Source: Pseudovibrio axinellae
GTDB lineage: Bacteria; Pseudomonadota; Alphaproteobacteria; Rhizobiales; Stappiaceae
NCBI RefSeq assembly: GCF_900110875.1
Contig: NZ_FOFM01000002.1
Location: 496,001-560,000 of the forward strand
Reading direction: 5' to 3'
DNA: 64,000 nucleotides
The position numbers were made by a program, and so were the translations under genes. Below, one piece after another: positions 18,305-27,191 of the stretch. The notes below the pieces were generated by a model. That model did no database searches and was not told where the DNA came from. It saw only the letters and a program-made list of their open reading frames with translations. The first letter of the stretch is position 1, and the number at the start of each line of letters is the position of its first letter.

Positions 18305-18850
18305 ATGACAGAACCAGAAGCTGCACCTCTTGGACGCCTTCTAATTGTTGATGACGATCGTGCATTTCAACAGCGTTTAGAGCGCGCGATGGAGAAACGG
18401 GGTTTCCAAACGGAAACCGCAGATGGCGTCAGAGAAGCGCTGAGTAAAGTTGCAGTGCAGGCACCTGATTATGCAGTCGTTGATATGCGTCTTGAAGATG
18501 GCAGCGGTTTGGATGTCGTCGAAGCAATCCGCATGAAAAAGCCGGATGCTCGCGCCATTATCTTGACAGGTTATGGAAACATCGCGACCGCCGTTACTGC
18601 AGTAAAACTTGGCGCTATTGATTACCTTGCAAAGCCAGCTGACGCTGACGATATCCTGGCTGCGCTAACCCGCCGCCCAAACGAGAAAGCCCCACCGCCT
18701 GAAAACCCAATGTCTGCTGACCGGGTTCGCTGGGAGCATATTCAACGCGTTTACGAACTATGTGATCGCAACGTTTCTGAGACGGCTCGTCGCCTGAACA
18801 TGCACCGCAGAACACTGCAGCGCATTTTGGCAAAGCGCGCACCGCGCTAA
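18305..18850 (+). CDS. regA: Redox response regulator RegA/ActR/PrrA
   Basis: 181 residues, the compact size of this family. The receiver domain (about residues 11-125) has the acidic pocket LLIVDDDRAF and phospho-acceptor Asp60 (YAVVDMRLEDGSGLD), followed by a Thr in IILTGYGN and Lys in YLAKPAD. The Fis-type helix-turn-helix is at about 145-178 (NVSETARRLNMHRRTLQRIL), nearly invariant in RegA proteins. It binds DNA when phosphorylated by RegB and regulates respiration, carbon and nitrogen metabolism. A hairpin terminator follows. Confidence 0.96.
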   Translation: MTEPEAAPLGRLLIVDDDRAFQQRLERAMEKRGFQTETADGVREALSKVAVQAPDYAVVDMRLEDGSGLDVVEAIRMKKPDARAIILTGYGNIATAVTAVKLGAIDYLAKPADADDILAALTRRPNEKAPPPENPMSADRVRWEHIQRVYELCDRNVSETARRLNMHRRTLQRILAKRAPR

Positions 18851-18878
18851 ACCATCGCGACATCATTATATGAATACA

Positions 18879-18910
18879 AAAGCGCGGCCTTAAAACCGCG
18901 CTTTAAATTT
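18879..18910 (+). terminator. Terminator of regA
   Basis: A 9-bp stem (18879-18887 with 18896-18904) is followed by TTTAAATTT. It lies 28 bases after the regA stop and before the convergent yciB gene, so it may serve both. Confidence 0.75.
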
Positions 18911-18937
18911 GTTTGTTGGAGAGAAATGTAGAAGCGT

Positions 18938-19576
18938 TTAGCTTTTCTCTTCGCTCTCAATGCTGTGCTTTTGGATCAGCGGCAGTTGGAACATAGTGAA
19001 GACCATTGTGATCGGCATAAAGCCAAACACCTTGAAATCCACCCAGAAGTCCGTTGAAAAATTGCGCCAAACGACCTCGTTTATCACCGCAAGAACAAAG
19101 AAAAAGACGCCCCAGCGAATAGTGAGTTTGCGCCAACCTTCCGCGTCCAGTTTAAATGCACTGTCGAAGACATAACCAAGCAGCGATTTTCCGAAGAACA
19201 GCCCGCCTAGCAAAATTGTACCAAACAGCGTGTTTACGATGGTCGGCTTGAGCTTAATGAAAAGCTCATCCTGCAAATACAAGGTGAGAGCACCAAACAC
19301 GAGCACCACGACCCCCGAAACAAGCGGCATGACCGGTAGGTGACGGGTGAGTGCATAGGAAACGCTTAGAGAGATCGCAATGGCCACCATAAATGCAGCT
19401 GTAGCGATAAAAATAGGTTGGCCTAAGGCACCAAGTGCTGGGAAGAGTTCCGCCAGCTGTGCGCCTCTGGAATTGGCAACAAAGAAAACGCCCAATGGTC
19501 CGAGCTCAAGGGCCAGTTTCAAAAGTGGCGAAACGTCTTGGCGCTCAGTTGTCTGCGTAGAGCGTTCTGAATTCAT
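18938..19576 (-). CDS. yciB: Inner membrane septation protein A family (YciB/IspZ)
   Basis: 212 residues from the ATG at 19576. Five or six hydrophobic segments mark an inner membrane protein of the YciB (IspZ) family, linked in other bacteria to cell-envelope and division maintenance. Family signatures are [16 protein letters not shown] near the start, [23 protein letters not shown] in the middle, and [32 protein letters not shown] near the end. The molecular activity is not established. The gene stands alone here, without the ftsY neighbour seen in some relatives. Confidence 0.92.
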   Translation of the reverse strand: MNSERSTQTTERQDVSPLLKLALELGPLGVFFVANSRGAQLAELFPALGALGQPIFIATAAFMVAIAISLSVSYALTRHLPVMPLVSGVVVLVFGALTLYLQDELFIKLKPTIVNTLFGTILLGGLFFGKSLLGYVFDSAFKLDAEGWRKLTIRWGVFFFVLAVINEVVWRNFSTDFWVDFKVFGFMPITMVFTMFQLPLIQKHSIESEEKS

Positions 19577-19856
19577 CTGCAAGGGCTTCCTGTTGTTGCT
19601 TTTCTCCTGACCTGAGAGATTTAAGCAGCAATTTTGCTATTAAAAGGGCAATTAAGAGCGAATTTGTCAAATCGTCAAGTTTTATACCTGCCGCCCTCAA
19701 TGAACTACGGTAACGTGCAACAATATGACCACAGCAACCCTTATGGTCTAAACCTAAGAAAAATACTAGGATTTGACTGTGGTGCCCTAAGATGGAGCTT
19801 TTGTTTACGCTAAAACGAGATCTCACCTAACGATGATATTTGAAGGTATTTCTAAA

Positions 19857-20309
19857 ATGGCTGTTATCGCAATTCTTCTGGTCGCGCTGGTTATTGGCGT
19901 TACTGCTAAAATGGTCTGGCAAAATATAAAGGTGCCTGCGTATGTGGGAATGCAAGACGGCAAGTTTGCCCCACTGCCAAGTTCACCGAATGCAGTTTCC
20001 TCTCAAACCAACGAGACAGCTCGCAAAGTGGAGCCTCTGCCAACACGGGCGACGCTGGAAGAAACTCGCAACGCGATAACGCACACCCTATCGCAATTGG
20101 GCAAGAACAAGATCATCACGTTAGAGGGCTCTTATGTGCATACGGTCTTCACAAGCGCTCAGATGGGTTACAACGATGATGTTGAGTTTTGGATTGATCA
20201 GGATGAAGGCGTCGTTCACTACCGCTCACAATCCCGCGTAGGCTATGGCGATATGGGTGCAAACCGTGCGCGCTATGAAAACTTCAAACGGATCTATTCG
20301 GCCAACTAA
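19857..20309 (+). CDS. DUF1499 family membrane-anchored protein
   Basis: 150 residues from the ATG at 19857 (GAAGG upstream); the ATG at 19833 adds 8 residues. One N-terminal hydrophobic segment (AVIAILLVALVIGVTA) anchors or exports it. The DUF1499 pattern is clear: LPSSPNAVSSQ, a central FTSAQMGYNDDVEFWID and the closing VVHYRSQSRVGYGDMGANRARYENF. The family has no proven function. It is convergent with the methyltransferase gene. Confidence 0.85.
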   Translation: MAVIAILLVALVIGVTAKMVWQNIKVPAYVGMQDGKFAPLPSSPNAVSSQTNETARKVEPLPTRATLEETRNAITHTLSQLGKNKIITLEGSYVHTVFTSAQMGYNDDVEFWIDQDEGVVHYRSQSRVGYGDMGANRARYENFKRIYSAN

Positions 20310-20310
20310 A

Positions 20311-20356
20311 GTGACTCTTAGGCAACTTACAAAAATGTAAGTCTCGCAGAGTCATT
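20311..20356. terminator. Nested inverted repeat after the DUF1499 gene
   Basis: TGACTCT pairs with AGAGTCA, and inside it ACTTACA pairs with TGTAAGT, directly after the DUF1499 stop. A second hairpin (20454-20461 with 20464-20471) follows about 100 bases later. They separate two convergent genes and may end both transcripts; neither has a long T run. Confidence 0.45.
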
Positions 20357-20513
20357 ACAATGTTGAAATGACTCATGTTTTTCATTTTTTAAAATATTGT
20401 AAAGCCAAGCTTTAGCGCGGCATCCTGACGGAGTTTAGAGACGATTTTGACTCGCTAACAATTTTGTTAGCTACTCTAAGTATCAGAAAATAAACGTATA
20501 ACTGGAAGGTGGG

Positions 20514-21221
20514 TTAGGGGGCGTTGAGGAGCTGGCATTTGAAGAAAATGAAATTCGGGTTCTTTGAAAGCTTCTCGTAGTGCGCCGGAGACTTCGCTTT
20601 CATTTCTTCTGCAGGTGTTCCCTCCTGCAAGTCCACCACACACATACCTGCGTTAGAAAGCCAGCGGAACAGCATGGAAAGAGGTCGTCGGTAAAAACTC
20701 ACTTTGACCGGCTGGCCGATTGTGTGCCACTCCTCCGTAACATGCTCTTGACATAGGTAGGACCCACTGGGGGAGCATTGCGCATCAATGAGAGGGTGAT
20801 GCGTTGAGAAGATAAAACACCCGCCCGGCCCCAGCACATTCCCAATATCAGAAAACAGCTTATTCAGATCTTTAATGTAGTGGATCATAAGAGGGCAGAT
20901 CACCAGATCAAACGGGCCTTGAACCTGCGATGGTAATCCTAAAGACAGGTCAGCTACATGGCACGTTACATCTCCACCCAGCTTGGCATTCACCAGCTTC
21001 AACATCTGCTCAGAGGCATCTACGCAAGTCACATCCGCTCCACGCTCATGCAAGACCTGAGCATAGACACCAGGCCCGCAGCCAAGATCCAGAACCTTCA
21101 GCCCCTTCAACGCAGGTAACATGCCCAGCAGTGTCGGGCGTTCCAAAAGAGCGTTGTAAATGTTCTCCTGGATCGCCTCATCATATTGCGCAGCAAACTC
21201 GCTATAGAGTCGAGATGACAT
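20514..21221 (-). CDS. Class I SAM-dependent methyltransferase
   Basis: 235 residues. SAM-binding motif I is VLDLGCGPGVYAQVL, followed by an acidic residue in VTCVDASEQML, VADLSLGLP (motif II region) and FDLVICPLMIHYIKDL (motif III). It resembles the Methyltransf_11 group that includes ubiquinone/tellurite-type and small-molecule methyltransferases. The C-terminal part (PVKVSFYRRPLSMLFRWLSNAG) is seen in putative type 11 enzymes. The substrate is unknown. It is a single gene. Confidence 0.85.
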   Translation of the reverse strand: MSSRLYSEFAAQYDEAIQENIYNALLERPTLLGMLPALKGLKVLDLGCGPGVYAQVLHERGADVTCVDASEQMLKLVNAKLGGDVTCHVADLSLGLPSQVQGPFDLVICPLMIHYIKDLNKLFSDIGNVLGPGGCFIFSTHHPLIDAQCSPSGSYLCQEHVTEEWHTIGQPVKVSFYRRPLSMLFRWLSNAGMCVVDLQEGTPAEEMKAKSPAHYEKLSKNPNFIFFKCQLLNAP

Positions 21222-21397
21222 TCAAAAGCTCCTTATCTGGCATACGTCTTTTGAAAGTTGAGGTCGGTTTTTAATTCATAAAAAGCAACGAAAAGGCAAG
21301 TTAGAGCCTTTGGGCAGATCACAAGAGGCAATGACCCGGTATCTGGAGGCAGGCGAGTTGCTAAGGCAAATGATTTGGGCTCACATCCAAAGCTGCC

Positions 21398-21919
21398 TCA
21401 CACGAAATCATAGCGCTTGCAAATTTTGTCAATCAACGTCCCGTCGGAGAGTCTCGCATTCTTCAGCACCTTGTAATCTTGGAAGCCACAAGAACGGTAG
21501 TACGCAAGGCCGCCAGTATTGTCAGCGCGGATCGTTGCATTGATGGCGACCATGCCTTTGCCGTCCAGAGCTGCAAGCGTTGCTTTGAAAAGTGCGCTGC
21601 CAATGCCACGGGTCTGAATGCCCGGTTTCACGAAGGTGCCGATATCAACCCAGTCTGCGGGGATATCTCCAAAATGGCTCACGGTCTGAAAACCAAGTGG
21701 TTCGCCGGTTTCCCGGTCAATGGCACAAACACTGCTCTCTAGAATCTCCGCCTCTAGGAACCATGAAATGAACTCAGCCTTGTTCAGCGGCTTTTCAAGA
21801 GCGCTTATTCCGCCGCTCTCAATAATCTGGTTAAGAAGGGCGAGTAGTTCACCCACATCATTTCTTTGTGTCTTGCGGGTGAAAAAATCGGTTCTAGTGG
21901 AAGGGGCGGTGTTGTCCAT
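21398..21919 (-). CDS. GNAT family N-acetyltransferase
   Basis: 173 residues with a standard GNAT core: strand 4 DWVDIGTFVKPGIQTRGIGSALF carrying the acetyl-CoA loop (QTRGIG), then ALDGKGMVAINATIRADNTGGLAYYRSCGFQDYKVL. It resembles L-amino-acid acetyltransferase-like proteins. The acceptor is not evident. It lies alone between the methyltransferase gene and recR. Confidence 0.85.
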   Translation of the reverse strand: MDNTAPSTRTDFFTRKTQRNDVGELLALLNQIIESGGISALEKPLNKAEFISWFLEAEILESSVCAIDRETGEPLGFQTVSHFGDIPADWVDIGTFVKPGIQTRGIGSALFKATLAALDGKGMVAINATIRADNTGGLAYYRSCGFQDYKVLKNARLSDGTLIDKICKRYDFV

Positions 21920-21991
21920 TTCAAACTCTCAGCTCAACGCAAAAAAACTGCATTCCTTTCAAACCAACGCACATAGTAACGCAAAACCCGG

Positions 21992-22603
21992 CTAAAACTT
22001 TGTTCTTGCACGCAAAGCTTGGGCAAGTGTGCCTTCATCCAGGTAATCCAGCTCCCCACCAACAGGAACACCATGTGCAAGGCGGGTTACTTTCACATCC
22101 TCAAACTGAGCAAGCTGGTCTGTAATGAAGTGCGCGGTGGTTTGGCCTTCAACGGTGGCATTCACCGCGAGGATAACTTCAACGACGTTGCCGCTCGCAA
22201 CCCGCTCAACCAACTTCGAAATATGCAGATCATCTGGCCCAACACCGTCCAAAGGGGATAGCGTTCCTCCGAGGACATGATAGTGCGCGCTGACAGCGGA
22301 TGCACGCTCTAACGCCCACAGGTCAGAGACGTCTTCGACCACCACAATCGTCGTGCCATCTCTGCGTGGGTCTGAACAGATCGTGCAGGGATCACTAGTA
22401 TCTACCGTGCCACACTGCGAGCAAATGCCCACATGTTCAACTGCAACGCCCATCGCTTCTGCAAGAGGGATCAGCAATTGTTCTTTCTTTTGAACAAGAT
22501 GCAAGGCAGCGCGTCTGGCAGAGCGCGGGCCAAGGCCGGGCAACTTGGAAAGTAGCTGAATGAGGCGTTCAATTTCGGGACCAGCGACTTTGCGTGTACT
22601 CAT
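21992..22603 (-). CDS. recR: Recombination mediator RecR
   Basis: 203 residues, normal length. RecR works with RecF and RecO to load RecA at gaps. The N-terminal helix-hairpin-helix ([19 protein letters not shown]), the four-cysteine zinc motif ([16 protein letters not shown]), and the Toprim segment ([27 protein letters not shown]) are all visible. It follows ybaB and dnaX on the same strand in the widespread dnaX-ybaB-recR order, with a 185-base gap to ybaB. Confidence 0.97.
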   Translation of the reverse strand: MSTRKVAGPEIERLIQLLSKLPGLGPRSARRAALHLVQKKEQLLIPLAEAMGVAVEHVGICSQCGTVDTSDPCTICSDPRRDGTTIVVVEDVSDLWALERASAVSAHYHVLGGTLSPLDGVGPDDLHISKLVERVASGNVVEVILAVNATVEGQTTAHFITDQLAQFEDVKVTRLAHGVPVGGELDYLDEGTLAQALRARTKF

Positions 22604-22788
22604 CGGAAAAATATGCTCACTGCAAGAAAGAGAGGGGCTTAGTGCAAATCAGGTTTGCAGGCAGTGCCAGATAAACTATGCCCGCCGGAATCGGCGGGCA
22701 AGCGGGAATAAGTATTCCTTAGAAGATTGACCAAAACACCACCTGTTTGCGGTTTAAAAGCAACAGTGGTGACATCTATCACCTTCAA

Positions 22789-23109
22789 TCAGAATGGGAG
22801 TTTCATACCTGCTGGCAGACCCATACCGGACATTAGCTCTTGAGTGCGCTCCTGCACCAGCGCTTCGCCTTTACCCTTCGCATCATTATGCGCAGCGAGG
22901 ATAAGGTCCTCCAAAATCTCAGGTTCATCAGACTTGATCAAAGATGGATCAATCTTCAAACCAGTCATTTCACCTTTACCATTCAAGGTAACAGTAACCA
23001 GGCCTGCACCTGAAGTACCTTCAACTGAAAGGTCATTAACCGCACTTTGAAGGTCGCCCATTTTTTCCTGCATCTGCTTGGCTTGCTTCATCATTTTGAG
23101 AAAGTCCAT
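22789..23109 (-). CDS. YbaB/EbfC family nucleoid-associated protein
   Basis: 106 residues with the family start MDFLKMMKQAKQMQEKMGDLQ and the core EGTSGAGLVTVTLNGKGEMTGLKIDPSL, ending in GMGLPAGMKLPF. It forms dimers that bind DNA and is associated with the nucleoid. It lies 79 bases downstream of dnaX, and the two are almost certainly co-transcribed. Confidence 0.95.
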   Translation of the reverse strand: MDFLKMMKQAKQMQEKMGDLQSAVNDLSVEGTSGAGLVTVTLNGKGEMTGLKIDPSLIKSDEPEILEDLILAAHNDAKGKGEALVQERTQELMSGMGLPAGMKLPF

Positions 23110-23188
23110 CGACTGGCTCCTTATTCTTTGTTGAGCATGTTTAAGCGCTCGATCAATTCTGCTCTTAAGGTTTCATACCATGGAAACC

Positions 23189-25081
23189 TTAGAAATCCTC
23201 GGTGAAATCAATAGAATCTGTCGGATCGATGTCTGTAACTTCAGAAGCTGTCTCGAAGGGAATATCTTCCTCCTGCTTCAAAATGCGAACATCGACCACC
23301 TTCGCTCCTGGAAATGCAGCTATCAGCTTAACGATCTCAGGATCAGAATGCGCATCGGAAACCAACTGTCGCTGATTAGCTTCCTTTTCCTCATGAATAG
23401 TAGGACGCCCCTGATCACGGCTGACCGCAACAATCCAGCGTCGGCCAGTCCATTCAGTTAGCTTACGGCCCAATTCACCCGCCGCATCAGCAGTGGCAAT
23501 TTCGGTTGGCTGCACTTCGATACGACCTGGCTGAAAGTTGACAAGTCGGAGCGCGCGCTCAACGGAAACCTTAACCGGAATGTCTTTCATTCTGGCTGCA
23601 AGCTGAGCAACTTCCTGCCAGGACCGGATAGCAATCTTCTCGTGCAGTTCTTCGGCGCGGCGCATCTGTGGGGCAGTTTGAGGAGCTACGCCAACAGCTT
23701 GTGCCATGGCTTGCCCACCTGCAACAGTCCGCAACTGAGGAGCTGAACCACGGCCGGAAGAAACTGCACTTGCTGTTGAGCCACCACCGCCTTGCGGCGC
23801 ATTGCCTGTTGGAGCTCCACCCGATGCCGGGGAGAACTTACCAGACTTCAAGAGCTTTAAGGCCTCTTCAGGGTCTGGAAGGTCAGAGGCATAACATAAA
23901 CGCACCAGCACCATATCGGCAGCAGCGAGGGGCTTAGGTGCAGTCTGCACCTCATTAATTCCCTTCAGCAAAATCTGCCAGGTGCGAGAAAGGATACGCA
24001 TTGTGAGCTTCTCAGCAAACTCACGCCCCCTCACTCTTTCACTTTCTGTGACGGAAGCTTCATCGCCAGATTTCGGCACAGCTTTCAACCGCGTTACAAG
24101 ATGCGTAAAATCTGCAAGGTCAGAAAGGACAACAGCCGGATCCGCACCTACCTCATACTGCGCTTTAAGTTCGTCAAGAGAACTGGCGATATCGCCGCGC
24201 ATAACATGCTCGAACAAATCTATCACACGGCTGCGGTCAGCAAGGCCAAGCATCTGACGCACTTCGTCCGCTGCAATCCTGCCCGCTCCATGCGCAATAG
24301 CTTGATCTAACAAGCTTAAACTGTCTCGCGCAGAGCCTTCACCTGCGCGGGCAATGAGGGCCAGAGCCTCATCGGAAATTTCTATCCCCTCCTTGCCGGA
24401 GATTTCCTGCAGCAATGAAACAAGCGTGGAGCTCTCAATACGGCGCAAGTCAAAGCGCTGACAACGGGAGAGAACAGTAACAGGAACCTTGCGGATCTCG
24501 GTGGTTGCGAAGATAAATTTGACATGTTCAGGCGGCTCTTCCAGCGTCTTCAACAAACCGTTGAAAGCCGACTTGGAGAGCATATGCACCTCATCGATAA
24601 TGTACACTTTATAACGTGCACTCGCAGGCCGATAACGCGCTGCCTCGGTTATCTCGCGAATATCATCAATACCGGTGTGAGATGCTGCATCCATCTCGAT
24701 CACATCAACATGCCGGCCTTCCATGATCGCCTGACAATGTGTGCCCGGTTTATCTAAGTGTATGGTCGGTTTATCGATTTCGCCAGGGACTTCGTAGTTC
24801 AAACCACGGGCAAGAATACGGGCTGTGGTTGTTTTACCAACACCGCGAACACCCGTCAGCATCCATGCCTGAGCGATACGGCCTGTCTCAAATGCGTTTT
24901 GTAGGGTTTGGACCATAGGCTCTTGGCCATATAGGTCTTCAAACGAGCTTGGTCGGTATTTACGGGCGAGAACGCGATAAGCACCATCACTGCTGCCGGA
25001 AGTTGTCACTTTGGCGCTGTTTGCTGCTTGATGTTCGTCTTGAAGATCTATTCCGTCCATATAGCCCAAATCCTCTGCCAC
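23189..25081 (-). CDS. dnaX: DNA polymerase III subunit gamma/tau
   Basis: 630 residues. The clamp-loader AAA+ domain has Walker A GVRGVGKTTTAR at about 77-88, Walker B YIIDEVHMLS, sensor 1 FIFATTEIRKVPVTVLSRC and the SRC arginine finger. A Gly/Ala-rich linker at about 415-460 precedes the C-terminal domain IV/V region. In the segment that normally holds four zinc cysteines, this protein has Tyr96 in the first position and only Cys116 near the third-fourth (KPGTHCQAIMEG), so the zinc module seems lost. Whether a gamma form is made by frameshifting cannot be seen. It heads the dnaX-ybaB-recR cluster. Confidence 0.96.
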   Translation of the reverse strand: MAEDLGYMDGIDLQDEHQAANSAKVTTSGSSDGAYRVLARKYRPSSFEDLYGQEPMVQTLQNAFETGRIAQAWMLTGVRGVGKTTTARILARGLNYEVPGEIDKPTIHLDKPGTHCQAIMEGRHVDVIEMDAASHTGIDDIREITEAARYRPASARYKVYIIDEVHMLSKSAFNGLLKTLEEPPEHVKFIFATTEIRKVPVTVLSRCQRFDLRRIESSTLVSLLQEISGKEGIEISDEALALIARAGEGSARDSLSLLDQAIAHGAGRIAADEVRQMLGLADRSRVIDLFEHVMRGDIASSLDELKAQYEVGADPAVVLSDLADFTHLVTRLKAVPKSGDEASVTESERVRGREFAEKLTMRILSRTWQILLKGINEVQTAPKPLAAADMVLVRLCYASDLPDPEEALKLLKSGKFSPASGGAPTGNAPQGGGGSTASAVSSGRGSAPQLRTVAGGQAMAQAVGVAPQTAPQMRRAEELHEKIAIRSWQEVAQLAARMKDIPVKVSVERALRLVNFQPGRIEVQPTEIATADAAGELGRKLTEWTGRRWIVAVSRDQGRPTIHEEKEANQRQLVSDAHSDPEIVKLIAAFPGAKVVDVRILKQEEDIPFETASEVTDIDPTDSIDFTEDF

Positions 25082-25164
25082 TCAACGGCAAGGTAAAACT
25101 CATTCCCGGCCATTCAAGACGAAGACCGGCCGCTTGTCGAGTATGGGCGCGGAGAAAATTAGGT

Positions 25165-25262
25165 GGGAGGCTGGCACGATGACCCGTGCCATGGACTCGT
25201 TAGGGCTGCTTCCTTCCGGATCTGACCCGGTTGGCGAGTGGCTCGTCCACCACCAACCTCCC
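25165..25262 (-). ncRNA. ffs: Small signal recognition particle RNA (4.5S)
   Basis: On the minus strand the region holds the universally conserved SRP helix 8 core CCGGAAGGAAGCAGCC within a longer hairpin. The ends GGGAGGTTGG and CCAGCCTCCC pair perfectly over 10 bp, which sets the approximate RNA limits (about 98 nt). This RNA binds Ffh and targets membrane proteins to FtsY. It lies upstream of dnaX on the same strand, as in many alphaproteobacteria. Confidence 0.95.
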
Positions 25263-25269
25263 GATCGTG

Positions 25270-25298
25270 TATATGGGCGTTTTGCCTAAATTATGCAA
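25270..25298 (-). promoter_or_regulatory. Promoter of the SRP RNA gene
   Basis: On the minus strand, TTGCAT (25293-25298) and CATATA (25270-25275) are spaced by 17 bases, with the -10 box 7 bases before the inferred RNA start at 25262. Confidence 0.65.
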
Positions 25299-25454
25299 GT
25301 GCATCTTTGATGTTTACGGCTTGTCACTGTGGACGAGAGTGTGAAACAGTGTTCATCCCACATGTGTTGCGCCAAAGAAAGTGCCAGTCGGTCATTGCAT
25401 TTAGATGATATCTCGGTTTCACTTTCCCAAATTTTTAAGTTTAAGGAATTCAAA

Positions 25455-26417
25455 ATGCTGGCCGAAACCACTGAGGCGTTTGATGCTTCCGCCGCCCTTT
25501 GCTACTCCGTAAGTTCACTCAATCGATACGGGGAAAAGCGTAAGGATACAGAATGGGTTAAATCTCTTAGGGATCTGCCAGAAACTCGTTTTTTAATACA
25601 GGCAAACGATGGCTTTATTTTCAATAAGGAAGCCACTTTTGAGCCTTCGCTCCACTCTGCCAAGGTGTTGGAGCAGCTGGACATTGCCAATGGGACCACA
25701 ATCTTCCTTGGTCTTGATGAAAATGACGGTGATCGCCCATACTTCGCTGTTCGGTATGAAGCTGACGCTGATAGTTTGGAAGCAGAACTGGAAAAACAAG
25801 GGCCTTACGCTGCATATGGATTGCGCGGCGTTGCGATGAAAAATGCTGCGAGCCGTGAAGTGCTTGGCATGATGGCACAAGCGGCGGCTGTTGGGCGTTG
25901 GCATGTCTCCCATCAGATGTGCTCTAAATGTGGTGAGCCAACAAACGTGGCTGACGCTGGTTATCGTCGCGATTGTCCTTCTTGTTCAGCTCAGCACTTC
26001 CCGAGAACTGACCCTGCGGTGATAATGTTGATTACGCATGGGGATAAATGTTTGATGGGGCGCCCGTATCAGCTTGCCGAGGGGGTCTATACGACGCTGG
26101 CCGGGTTTGTTGAGCCAGGTGAAACCTTTGAAGATGCTGTGCGCCGCGAAGTCTTTGAAGAAGCGGGCGTAAAAGTTGGAAAGGTCACTTATATTGCGAG
26201 CCAACCATGGCCATTTCCTTCAAATATCATGGTTGGTTTTCATGGGGAAGCGCTCACAACTGAATTGGATATAGACTACGATGAAATGGAGGATTGTCAG
26301 TGGTTTTCCAAAGAGGAGACACTAAAGATGATCCGAGGCGAGGCCGAATCTGGGTTGATTTGTCCCCCTGACATCTCAATCGCGCATCAATTGATCAAGA
26401 TCTTTACTGAGGAATAA
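25455..26417 (+). CDS. nudC: NAD(+) diphosphatase (Nudix)
   Basis: 320 residues from the ATG at 25455, which has AAGGA upstream; a longer frame from 25329 is unlikely. The enzyme hydrolyses NADH to NMNH and AMP, and relatives remove NAD caps from RNA. The zinc ribbon (CSKCG then CPSC), the segment HFPRTDPAVIMLI and the Nudix box GFVEPGETFEDAVRREVFEE followed by AGV are complete. SQPWPFPSNIM is the NudC-specific motif downstream. It is divergent from the SRP RNA, and probably the first gene of a short plus-strand series. Confidence 0.94.
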   Translation: MLAETTEAFDASAALCYSVSSLNRYGEKRKDTEWVKSLRDLPETRFLIQANDGFIFNKEATFEPSLHSAKVLEQLDIANGTTIFLGLDENDGDRPYFAVRYEADADSLEAELEKQGPYAAYGLRGVAMKNAASREVLGMMAQAAAVGRWHVSHQMCSKCGEPTNVADAGYRRDCPSCSAQHFPRTDPAVIMLITHGDKCLMGRPYQLAEGVYTTLAGFVEPGETFEDAVRREVFEEAGVKVGKVTYIASQPWPFPSNIMVGFHGEALTTELDIDYDEMEDCQWFSKEETLKMIRGEAESGLICPPDISIAHQLIKIFTEE

Positions 26418-26482
26418 TCACCCATGGTTGCGTAGAGCCGATGGTTATCTAACAGGTGCTCAAAGGCGCCGGGGGAGGAGAC

Positions 26483-27097
26483 ATGACCTATTGCATATAT
26501 TTGAGCCATCCGAATGTTGATATTGATCCGGCAACACCAGTTCCGCACTGGGATCTCTCGGATAAAGGCCGGGCTCGGCTGGAACAAGGTCTGCGTCAAC
26601 CCTGGTTGCTGGAGATTGAGCACGTGATCTCCAGCAAGGAGAAGAAAGCCATCGAAACGGGTCAAATCATTGCAAGCCATCTAGGCATTGAGCTGACCAC
26701 GGCTCTGGACCTGCATGAAAACGACCGTAGCGCGACAGGTTTTCTGCCGCCAGAAGAGTTCGAACGGGTAGCAGACGAGTTTTTCTCGCGCCCAGCTATA
26801 AGTGTTCGCGGCTGGGAGCGAGCATTAGATGCTCAAAGCCGCGTCATTGCGGCAATTCAGTCCGCGCTTCAGTCTGTGCCACAAGAAGAGCCGGTCCTCT
26901 TCTCAGGCCATGGTGCAGTCGGCACTTTGCTCAAATGCCACTTGGCGAACAGGGCGGTTGCCCGTGAGTTTGATCAGCCCGCTAAGGTTGGAGGCGGATG
27001 CTGGTTCAGGTTTGATCGGGTGGACCTGGAGGCGTGTTCAGCTGATATCAACAAACTCGGTTGGCAGCTGATTGATCAAGTTGCACTCGTGAGCTGA
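26483..27097 (+). CDS. Histidine phosphatase superfamily protein with altered first motif
   Basis: 204 residues from the ATG at 26483, preceded by a strong GGGGGAGGAG site. The protein follows the phosphoglycerate-mutase-like plan: a first strand YCIYLSHP, DLSDKGRARL, VISSKEKKAIETGQIIASHL and the second catalytic His in LFSGHGAVGTLL. The canonical RHG is replaced by SHP, so His9 is kept but the phosphate-binding Arg before it is Ser. Activity may be changed; the GH...GT motif is intact. It lies 65 bases after nudC. Confidence 0.8.
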   Translation: MTYCIYLSHPNVDIDPATPVPHWDLSDKGRARLEQGLRQPWLLEIEHVISSKEKKAIETGQIIASHLGIELTTALDLHENDRSATGFLPPEEFERVADEFFSRPAISVRGWERALDAQSRVIAAIQSALQSVPQEEPVLFSGHGAVGTLLKCHLANRAVAREFDQPAKVGGGCWFRFDRVDLEACSADINKLGWQLIDQVALVS

Positions 27098-27191
27098 TCT
27101 AAGAGCTTGTATTCAGCCAAGGCAGCTCTTGTTCAGGCAGGTGCAAATGCTTATCTAAGTGCCATCTGTTTTCATCAATTCGGCACAAAAT

